From positions 1-39,013 of the forward strand of contig JACOYL010000005.1 of assembly GCA_016181895.1 (NCBI GenBank): 39,013 bases of DNA, in the 5' to 3' direction. Below, in pieces: positions 29,889-36,390 of the stretch. Within the stretch, counting starts at the first letter, position 1, and each line of letters begins with the position of its first letter. This DNA is from Candidatus Pacearchaeota archaeon. Its GTDB lineage: Archaea; Nanobdellota; Nanobdellia; Pacearchaeales; GW2011-AR1. Made by a program: the position numbers and the translations under genes. Below the pieces are notes generated by a model. The model searched no databases. It was not told where the DNA came from and was given only the letters and a program-made list of their open reading frames with translations.

Positions 29889-30248
29889 TCAATCCCTTTC
29901 AAGGATTTTTTGCTCTTTTTTTCTCGGCTTGAATGCCTTAATGACTTCTTTATAGATTTTTTTTGCATTTTTTGTGTTGTCCTTGTTCAAATTGCAAACA
30001 AATATGTCGAATGAAAGATAATTGTCCCTTTCTGGCCAAGTATGAATTGAAACATGGGATTCCGCAAGGAGAAGATACCCTGTAATTCCGTCGTCCTTGC
30101 CGAATTTATGAAAATATTCCTTTAATATTGTGAGTTTGTTTTTCCTGACAGAATTAGTGAGAAACTTTTTTAATTTTTTTTCATTGACAAGCAATTCTCC
30201 GTTCCTGCAACCAAAAAAATTTGAAATAATATGTATGCCCTTCTTCAT
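29889..30248 (-). CDS. speD: S-adenosylmethionine decarboxylase proenzyme (pyruvoyl-dependent)
   Basis: A 119 aa proenzyme that self-cleaves before Ser64 to generate the pyruvoyl cofactor. The motif LLAESHVSIHTWPERDNYLSFDIFVC contains the Glu63-Ser64 cleavage site, His69 and Cys85, matching the Ser63/His68/Cys83 set of bacterial-type AdoMet decarboxylases. It makes decarboxylated AdoMet for aminopropylation, whose by-product is MTA. An arginine-decarboxylase specialisation, known for a crenarchaeal paralogue of this family, cannot be excluded. Upstream lies a palindrome containing the TATA-like element. Confidence 0.9.
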   Translation of the reverse strand: MKKGIHIISNFFGCRNGELLVNEKKLKKFLTNSVRKNKLTILKEYFHKFGKDDGITGYLLLAESHVSIHTWPERDNYLSFDIFVCNLNKDNTKNAKKIYKEVIKAFKPRKKEQKILERD

Positions 30249-30280
30249 CGTACCTACATAAACACCATCTCCTTTTTACA

Positions 30281-30295
30281 CGAATTTTAAATTCG
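30281..30295 (-). promoter_or_regulatory. Palindrome over the speD TATA box
   Basis: CGAATTTTAAATTCG is a perfect 15-bp palindrome (odd centre). In the speD sense it contains TTTAAAAT, a TATA-like box giving a predicted start near 30263 and a leader of about 15 nt. A repressor bound there would occlude the TATA element. No regulator is identified. Confidence 0.4.
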
Positions 30296-30407
30296 CTTTT
30301 TTAACAAATGATTTTTTATTTAAAAAGGTATGCCTGTGAAAAATTTGAAAGGAAATTAATATTGGAAATTTGGATAGATTTTTATATGTGTTTTTTATGA
30401 ATTAGAT

Positions 30408-31193
30408 ATGAAGAAAAAGGCAGAATTTGAACGGAACGAAGATAGCGAGAATGATTCTGAAGAACAATATAAGAAGACGGGAGATTTAAATGTTAAGCAC
30501 TTTTCAAGATACGGCGAGTTTTTGGTTTCCTTTGAACTTTCTAAACACGGCTGGAATGTTTATAGTCCGATGTATGATGAGTATATTGACATTATCGCCC
30601 ATAAATATGCGTGCGCCAAATGCGGCAAAAATTGGGCAATAACACCTTCTTTAGTTTGTAGTAATTGTCATAAGGATTTTTCTAAAACACAAAAAAGCAA
30701 TATAATTCCTATCAAGATTTGCAATAAGTGTAAAACGAAATATAAAGGCAATGTAATCAAATGTAAAAAATGCAACAACTCTGGTTCTGAAAATTTCATT
30801 AATATTCCAACTTGCGATAAATGTCATGGAGAAGTAAAATTAGTTAATTTCGTTTGTTCTTGCGGCTCTAAAGAATACAAGACAAAATTCAGAACAATAC
30901 AAGTTAAATCATCAAGAATAGAATATAAAAATGAAAAATCAAAAAACACTTTCGCAATAGACCACAAACCGAGAGATATAATTTCTTGTGAACACCATTA
31001 TTTCATCTGGTGTTTAATAGACGACCTCGATAAACCGCATTTTTTGATTATGTCCGTTAATGATTTTGTTAAGACTATGGGTGGTTCAATGAAAGGCATT
31101 TCATTCCTAAAAGACCAGGACAGACAGCATTTTAGTTCTAAAGACTTTGGGAAATGGAAAGGTTTTGCAAATCGGTTTGATTTATTGGAGTAA
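30408..31193 (+). CDS. Restriction endonuclease candidate with inserted zinc knuckles (R-M system 2)
   Basis: A 261 aa protein with a split PD-(D/E)xK core. RYGEFLVSFELSKHGWNVYSPMYDEYIDIIAHK supplies the Glu and Asp elements, and RTIQVKSSRIEYKN supplies the QxK strand. Between these, residues about 70-160 hold repeated CxxC pairs (CAKC, CSNC, CNKC, CKKC, CDKC and CSCG), enough for about three zinc-binding knuckles. Inserting these between the two halves of the active site is unusual. The pairing with a methyltransferase (tail-to-tail, with a 56-base overlap) supports restriction. Recognition site unknown. A TATA-like TTTTTATATG lies upstream. Confidence 0.7.
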   Translation: MKKKAEFERNEDSENDSEEQYKKTGDLNVKHFSRYGEFLVSFELSKHGWNVYSPMYDEYIDIIAHKYACAKCGKNWAITPSLVCSNCHKDFSKTQKSNIIPIKICNKCKTKYKGNVIKCKKCNNSGSENFINIPTCDKCHGEVKLVNFVCSCGSKEYKTKFRTIQVKSSRIEYKNEKSKNTFAIDHKPRDIISCEHHYFIWCLIDDLDKPHFLIMSVNDFVKTMGGSMKGISFLKDQDRQHFSSKDFGKWKGFANRFDLLE

Positions 31194-32256
31194 CACCTCG
31201 CTTTTGTTTTGTTCTAATATAGTTTTCTTTATCAAATACTTTAGATTTTTGAATTTTTATCCTGTCCAAATTTTTTTTATCTAACAAAATAATATCATGT
31301 TTCTCATTGTTATCTAATCTTGTCTGTTTTGTGTAATTCCTTAATCTTTTCTCTCCAATTTTAACATATTCTGGCATTACTTCTATTCCTATGCTATGTC
31401 TCCCGTTTTTCATGGCGACCAATGAAGTTGTAAAACTCCCTGCAAAAGGGTCTAAAATTGTATCTCCTTTATATGAGTAAAATTTAATAGCCATTTCCGG
31501 AATATCCTCAGGAAAAGGAGCGGTATGCCCTGCAATATTTTTATCACCAAATATTTTAATCACAGGACTAAACGAAACAATATCTTTTCTCCACTTCTTT
31601 TTTAAATTTTCTTCAATAATATTTTCTTCTTTTTGTCCTTTTTGCATCATTATTGAACGAGCAGAAAATCTTTTACCCCTGTTTCCTTCACTTCTTTCAA
31701 TGCAATTTTCATTATTGCATTCCCAACTTTGCACGCCTATTTCTGATTGACTATTATTCTGAACATGGGGCGAACCGCAAACAGGACAAGGCAGTCTGGT
31801 TTGGTCCAAAATATGTTTATGGAATATTAAGATATGTTCGTATGAGTTAATTGGATATTGATAAAAAGGGAATTTAGTAACTCCGTTCATATGCCTGTAA
31901 CTTTGTGGCTCTCCCTTATCCCAAATATAATTATCAACATATTCAAAACCTATTTCTTGGCACATGGTGGTGAACAATGCCCCTAAAGGAATCCTCCTCA
32001 ATGTCCATGGTTGGGCGCCTAATTTACATTGCACATCGCCAACATTTAAAACAAAAACCCGATGATTATTCAAAATCCTAAAAATTTCTTTAAATATATT
32101 CCTCATATCATTTAGATAATCGTCTAATTTTTCCCACTGCGAATATTCTCTTGCGTTAAAATAAGGGGGAGATGTAACAACTAAATGAATAGAATTATTT
32201 GAAAGATTTTTTAATATCTCTTTACTGTCTCCTTTAATAAGATAATTATTTGCCAT
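31138..32256 (-). CDS. DNA methyltransferase, TSPPY beta-class with zinc insert (R-M system 2)
   Basis: A 372 aa SAM-dependent DNA amino-methyltransferase. VVTSPPYFNAREYSQW (motif IV, TSPPYF at 28-33) comes first and DTILDPFAGSFTTSLVAM (SAM motif) comes late. The target region carries a zinc-ribbon-like insert, CPVC...CNNENC, echoing the zinc knuckles of the partner nuclease. The ATG at 32256 gives MANNYLIKGDSKEIL, a standard start; it overlaps the zinc-ribbon gene upstream by 11 bases. A longer frame to 32373 is not needed. Convergent overlap with the nuclease gene is 56 bases. Confidence 0.9.
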   Translation of the reverse strand: MANNYLIKGDSKEILKNLSNNSIHLVVTSPPYFNAREYSQWEKLDDYLNDMRNIFKEIFRILNNHRVFVLNVGDVQCKLGAQPWTLRRIPLGALFTTMCQEIGFEYVDNYIWDKGEPQSYRHMNGVTKFPFYQYPINSYEHILIFHKHILDQTRLPCPVCGSPHVQNNSQSEIGVQSWECNNENCIERSEGNRGKRFSARSIMMQKGQKEENIIEENLKKKWRKDIVSFSPVIKIFGDKNIAGHTAPFPEDIPEMAIKFYSYKGDTILDPFAGSFTTSLVAMKNGRHSIGIEVMPEYVKIGEKRLRNYTKQTRLDNNEKHDIILLDKKNLDRIKIQKSKVFDKENYIRTKQKRGVTPINQTDLQNLSISQSL

Positions 32257-32440
32257 TTTTTTTCTTTTCTCCATTATTCTTTGGAAATTTTGTTTTTGGT
32301 TTTTTCCAATAAGGCGATTTACAAGAAGGACAAATTTCTGGGATTTCCATTCTTTCTCTCGGAACCCATTCATGGTCGCACCTGTAGCATTTATGGCCTA
32401 AAATAAAAATATTTGCACCGAATTCATTGCCTCTTTTCAT
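32246..32440 (-). CDS. Small zinc-ribbon protein coupled to a methyltransferase
   Basis: A 64 aa protein. CYRCDHEWVPR ... ICPSCKSPYWKKPK is a compact CxxC-CxxC zinc ribbon with a basic tail (KKPKTKFPKNNGEKKK). Archaeal proteins of this pattern are common and thought to bind nucleic acids. It precedes the R-M system 2 methyltransferase with an 11-base overlap, so it is cotranslated with it and might act as a controller or accessory of the system. A TATA-like TTTATATAT lies at about 32462-32473. Confidence 0.65.
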   Translation of the reverse strand: MKRGNEFGANIFILGHKCYRCDHEWVPRERMEIPEICPSCKSPYWKKPKTKFPKNNGEKKKNGK

Positions 32441-32535
32441 AGCATTATCTTATTTTATGAAATATATAAATCTTTTGTCATTATATTAATAAACATACCT
32501 TAATTGGTATATAATAATGAATTATTAAAAATGCT

Positions 32536-33405
32536 TCACATCCTCTCCAAAACTTCAATTCTCTTTTCAATAGGTGGATGCGTTGATGCAAGATTCTTTA
32601 ACGGATTTGAAAAGAACAAAGGAGCAACCGCTTTCGTGACTTTTTTCTCGACGTATTTTTCCTTCTGGATTTTTTTCAGCGCGCCGATTAATCCCTGTGG
32701 ATAACGGGTAAATTTAACCGCTGTCGCATCCGCGCCGAATTCTCTTTTACGCGAAATTGCCATTTGAATGAGCCGGACGATTATTGGAGCAAGAATCGCC
32801 ATTAAAATCCCAGCCATAATAAAAATCCAATTCTTGTTATTGTTGCTGTTGTGGAACCACAAACTTCTCAAAAAAATTTCTGAAGCGATTGCAATCATAC
32901 CAACCATACCGACGACGAGAGTCATGTATCTTATGTCAAAGTTTGCCACATGAGAAAGTTCATGGGCGAGAACGCCTTCAAGTTCTCTTTTGTCAAGTTT
33001 ATCCAGCGCGCCTGTTGTGGCGCAAACAACTGCGTTTTTCGGATTTCTTCCGGAGGCAAATGCATTTATCTGCTCTGAATTCATAATGTAAAGTTTCGGC
33101 ATCGGCAAACCGCTTGCTATGGTAAGTCCTTCAACCAAATCATAAAATTGCTTGTGACTTTGTCTTGACGCTTCCTTTGCTCCGACGCTGGCGATTGCAA
33201 TTTTTCCGGAATTGTAATAGGAAAACCAGATGTAGAGAAGAGAAATCATAATTGATATAATCATTATTATAAAAAAGAAACCAGGTTCAAATGCGAATGA
33301 AATCACATATCCAAATAGAACAATCACGGAGAATATAACGAGCATGAGGAAAAAAGATTTCCATTTGTTCCTTGAAATCTGGTCGTGAAATGAGATTCGT
33401 TCCAT
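32536..33405 (-). CDS. htpX: HtpX-like membrane zinc protease
   Basis: A 289 aa M48-family metalloprotease for membrane protein quality control. Four membrane helices are visible (FFLMLVIFSVIVLFGYVISF, FFIIMIISIMISLLYIWF, YMTLVVGMVGMIAIASEIF, WIFIMAGILMAILAPIIV). The zinc site is HELSH (148-152), with the third ligand Glu in REFGADATAVKF and the family end THPPIEKRIEVLERM. It lies next to lemA, a pairing common in archaea and bacteria. A TATA box (ACTTAAAAAC, about 33428-33437) supports the start. Confidence 0.95.
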   Translation of the reverse strand: MERISFHDQISRNKWKSFFLMLVIFSVIVLFGYVISFAFEPGFFFIIMIISIMISLLYIWFSYYNSGKIAIASVGAKEASRQSHKQFYDLVEGLTIASGLPMPKLYIMNSEQINAFASGRNPKNAVVCATTGALDKLDKRELEGVLAHELSHVANFDIRYMTLVVGMVGMIAIASEIFLRSLWFHNSNNNKNWIFIMAGILMAILAPIIVRLIQMAISRKREFGADATAVKFTRYPQGLIGALKKIQKEKYVEKKVTKAVAPLFFSNPLKNLASTHPPIEKRIEVLERM

Positions 33406-33589
33406 GAAAGGAAAAGAGAAGAAGAGTTTTTAAGTTTTGGTGATGGATAACTTATTCCCACCAGCCCACCCTAAAAACCTTATTAACACTAAAACAAAAT
33501 TTATTATGGTAATTAAGAGTTTTTTACATTAACCTTTTTTAAAATAATTCCTGTAAAGTGGCTCGCCCATCAAAAGAAATTAAGGTTAA

Positions 33590-33862
33590 TTATAATTCAA
33601 ATTCTTTAGCTATCTCATCTAATCTTGTTGATTTGAAATCATCATCTGTACTTACAAATAAGAGACCGTCTCTAATTATCCCCATATCTCCTCCAAGAGG
33701 AACCTTAGGGTCATGTAATGATAGACATTTCATGGGGGGCGTTAAATTATCTAATGTAAAATCAATATTCCCAGAGGTATATCCCTTTACTCGTGCAAAA
33801 GCGAGAAATCTTCGTACATTTTCTTCGGTCCTTAAATAATAAATTCTATATGCTTCATCCAT
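33590..33862 (-). CDS. Hypothetical protein between htpX and lemA
   Basis: A 90 aa soluble protein, MDEAYRIYYLRTEENVRRFLAFARVKGYTSGNIDFTLDNLTPP..., with helix-strand alternation and a DDDFKSTRLDEIAKEFEL end. No family is recognised. A TATA-like box (TTATTATAAAGG, about 33882-33890) at the leaderless distance supports the start and means it has its own promoter. A link to HtpX/LemA is only positional. Confidence 0.55.
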   Translation of the reverse strand: MDEAYRIYYLRTEENVRRFLAFARVKGYTSGNIDFTLDNLTPPMKCLSLHDPKVPLGGDMGIIRDGLLFVSTDDDFKSTRLDEIAKEFEL

Positions 33863-33901
33863 TCACATCTATACAAAAAATCCTTTATAATAATTTATAT
33901 C

Positions 33902-34456
33902 CTAAAAATCAACCTTAACAACTTTTCTTTCGGCTTCTGCTATTTTGAGATATTCCTTTGATTTTCTTCCATACAAACTTGCAAAGAATTTTCCCGGCAG
34001 AGTTGTGCACAAAGTGTTGTAGCTTAGGATTGAATCGTTGTAGCTTTGCCTTGCATATGCAACCCTGTCCTCTGTCGTTGACAACTCCCTTTGCAATTCA
34101 AGGAAATTTGTGTTTGCCTTCAAATCAGGATACGCTTCCGCTATTGCGAATAATTTTCCGAGCGCCGCCTCCAATATTCCGTCGGCGCGCACTTTCCCCT
34201 CAAATCCTTTCGCGGAAATCATTGCCTTTCTCGCGTCGGAAACCGCTTTTATCGCGGTTTTTTCGTGCTTTACAAAACCCTGAACCGTTTCAATCAAATT
34301 TGGAATTAAATCGGCGCGTCGTTTCAATTGAACATCTATCTGGCTTAATGAATTTTCAATCCTGTTTACAAGGACCGCGAATCTGTTGTAATACCAGAAA
34401 AATATTATCACAACAAATGCAATAATCCCTATGACTATCCAAATCCATGCTGCCAT
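33902..34456 (-). CDS. lemA: LemA family protein
   Basis: A 184 aa membrane-anchored helical protein. An N-terminal helix (WIWIVIGIIAFVVIIFFWYYN) is followed by the LemA core: FAVLVNRIENSLSQIDVQLKRRADLIPNLIETVQGFVKHEKTAI, FAIAEAYPDLKANTNFLELQRELSTTEDRVAYARQSYNDSILSYNT and LPGKFFASLYGRK. The core is highly typical. LemA genes often sit beside htpX, as here. A TATA box (TTTATAAAT, about 34478-34486) supports the start. Biochemical function is not established for the family. Confidence 0.95.
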   Translation of the reverse strand: MAAWIWIVIGIIAFVVIIFFWYYNRFAVLVNRIENSLSQIDVQLKRRADLIPNLIETVQGFVKHEKTAIKAVSDARKAMISAKGFEGKVRADGILEAALGKLFAIAEAYPDLKANTNFLELQRELSTTEDRVAYARQSYNDSILSYNTLCTTLPGKFFASLYGRKSKEYLKIAEAERKVVKVDF

Positions 34457-34610
34457 GATTGAAAACAGGGAAAAGAATTTATAAAGTTAATGGAGAAATG
34501 AAATTAAATATGGATTTTGGGATATTTTTTGAAAATAATACGTCTCATTTATTGTTAAGTTAAAGACTCTTTTTGGAAAGATTTAAAGATTTCTTTTTAT
34601 TGTTTTTTTC

Positions 34611-35399
34611 ATGACCGATTTAGTAAGGATTGGCTCGGAAACAGCAAAGGGCGGATTTGCTAATGAAAAAGAAATAGCCAAAAAATTTGAACACTGGAAA
34701 AAAGATAAAGAAGCTCAAAAGTGGCTGAAAATTATGGGTTATGAATTAAAAAAGATTAAAAAAGTTAAGGCAGAAGTATTACATGGGCATAAAACAGACG
34801 TTCAGATTAAAGTGACTATCACATTAAAAAAATTTATTTCTGTCCAAAATTTATCTATTAAAAAGACTAATTCAGATGCGGATTATAACCAAATTGATAA
34901 AAGACTGGTAAAAAATTATATAGACATGTGGGAAATTCCAGAAAATATTGTAACTCTTCTAAAAATATTCTGCGGTGAAATATCTCCAAATAATTTATTA
35001 AAAGAAAATAAAATAACAAAACAAAAATATAATAGTTTAAGAGATAAAAGAAGATTTTTTATGGATGAATTTGAAAATAAGCATAAAAAAGCATTAATAG
35101 ATTTTTTCAAGAAAAATAAAATACTTGTTTTAACAGACATAATAAAGGGCAGGGATAAATTCTCTGCTTCTTGGATGTTAGTTACAAGATATAATCAAGA
35201 TGAAGATGAAACCACTTGGATTTTAGCAGATATAAATAAAGCCTTGAATATCTTTGGCGACGGTGAAGTTGAGATAAGTCCAAAAGGAAGCTTATCTATC
35301 GGCAGAGTTACTTTACAAAGAAAAGGTGGGGATGGTGGCAGGCCAACAGGTAACATGCTACAATTTAAAATAAGACCCTGTGATTTATTTAGATATTAA
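34611..35399 (+). CDS. Type II restriction endonuclease candidate (R-M system 3)
   Basis: A 262 aa protein. GGFANEKEIAKKFEHWKKDKEAQKWLKIMGYE at the N-terminus, HGHKTDVQIKVTI...KFISVQNLSIKKTNSDADYNQIDKRLVKNY in the middle and GSLSIGRVTLQRKGGDGGRPTGNMLQFKIRPCDLF at the end resemble type II endonucleases. In those, a lysine strand follows an Asp and a glycine-rich QRKGGDGG end is common. It is tail-to-tail with a TSPPY methyltransferase (15-base overlap). Recognition sequence is unknown. TATA-like GATTTAAAG is at about 34579-34588. Confidence 0.72.
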   Translation: MTDLVRIGSETAKGGFANEKEIAKKFEHWKKDKEAQKWLKIMGYELKKIKKVKAEVLHGHKTDVQIKVTITLKKFISVQNLSIKKTNSDADYNQIDKRLVKNYIDMWEIPENIVTLLKIFCGEISPNNLLKENKITKQKYNSLRDKRRFFMDEFENKHKKALIDFFKKNKILVLTDIIKGRDKFSASWMLVTRYNQDEDETTWILADINKALNIFGDGEVEISPKGSLSIGRVTLQRKGGDGGRPTGNMLQFKIRPCDLFRY

Positions 35400-36338
35400 C
35401 TTCCCTGTGTTTTCTTCTAAATGTAGAATTTCAAAAATATGTTCATTTTTTAAAGTTTTTTGTTTAATTCCTACTTTATCTTCTATTATCTTAAGAAACC
35501 CGGGATTAATATCAATACCTACTGAATTTCTATTTAAATCCTTAGACGCTTTTATCGTTGTTCCAGAACCGACGAATGGATCTAAAACTAAATCGCCAAC
35601 AAAAGTAAACATCTTAATAAACCTCGCCGGCAAATCAATGGGATAAGCTGCAGCATGCTTATCATTTACACCATTAATATCCCATATTGCATCTCTAAAT
35701 TCTCTGAATTCTTTTAATGATATTTTTGATTTTTCCTTTATATCTTGTGACACTTCTCTTTTTCCAATTTTCCTGAATATATGAATTGGCTCAACAGCAG
35801 AGGAAATCATAAAATTAGATGGATAAGGATAACTGCCAAATAAAACTGCTCCACTTCTTGATGTTGTTTTTCTCCAATAAATAGTTCCCATAAATCTTAA
35901 TTCTTTAAAATCATTAAGCTGTTTCCATAAAAGATAAGATAAATTAGCTGTTGTTCTTCTTTTCTCGTCTGGCTCTGTATAATATATATTACCTATGTTA
36001 AGAGCTATTTTTCCATCAGGCATTAAAGTTCTGACAACTTCTTTCCATACCCTCTTTAATTTAGTTAAATATTCTTGCAAACTATCATTAAGTCCTATTT
36101 GACTTGGATGTCCGTAATCTCTAACATTCCAATATGGTGGGGAAGTTACCATTAATTGAAAAGTATTATCTGGAAATGTCTTTAAGACTTTTGCGCTATC
36201 TCCAAATATTATTTTATGATTTGTCTTTTCCGTCTTTCTTTTATAAGTTATGTTTATTTTCTTCATATCTTGAACAGAAATTTTTTCTTCTTGGTCCGCG
36301 ATAGACACAAAATCTTCTCTTGTTGTGATACTTACCAT
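35385..36338 (-). CDS. DNA methyltransferase, TSPPY beta-class (R-M system 3)
   Basis: A 317 aa SAM-dependent DNA amino-methyltransferase. MVTSPPYWNVRDYGHPSQIGL (motif IV, TSPPYW at 65-70) comes first and GDLVLDPFVGSGTTIKAS (SAM motif) late. The region in between (RSGAVLFGSYPYPSNFM) probably contacts the target. The start at 36338 is supported by a TATA box shared with the divergent PEP synthase gene. Convergent with the endonuclease gene with 15 bases of overlap. Confidence 0.9.
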   Translation of the reverse strand: MVSITTREDFVSIADQEEKISVQDMKKINITYKRKTEKTNHKIIFGDSAKVLKTFPDNTFQLMVTSPPYWNVRDYGHPSQIGLNDSLQEYLTKLKRVWKEVVRTLMPDGKIALNIGNIYYTEPDEKRRTTANLSYLLWKQLNDFKELRFMGTIYWRKTTSRSGAVLFGSYPYPSNFMISSAVEPIHIFRKIGKREVSQDIKEKSKISLKEFREFRDAIWDINGVNDKHAAAYPIDLPARFIKMFTFVGDLVLDPFVGSGTTIKASKDLNRNSVGIDINPGFLKIIEDKVGIKQKTLKNEHIFEILHLEENTGKLISK

Positions 36339-36361
36339 TAAAAGTTTAATACAAACTAAAA

Positions 36362-36370
36362 TTTATAAAG
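36362..36370. promoter_or_regulatory. Shared palindromic TATA box, methyltransferase and PEP synthase
   Basis: TTTATAAAG, with palindromic TTTATAAA at 36362-36369, lies about 26 nt from the plus-strand ATG at 36391 and about 27 nt from the minus-strand ATG at 36338. One element could therefore start both leaderless mRNAs. The spacing of 52 bp between start codons equals that at 13543-13594. Confidence 0.55.
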
Positions 36371-36390
36371 TTTCCTGAATTTCATTCTTC

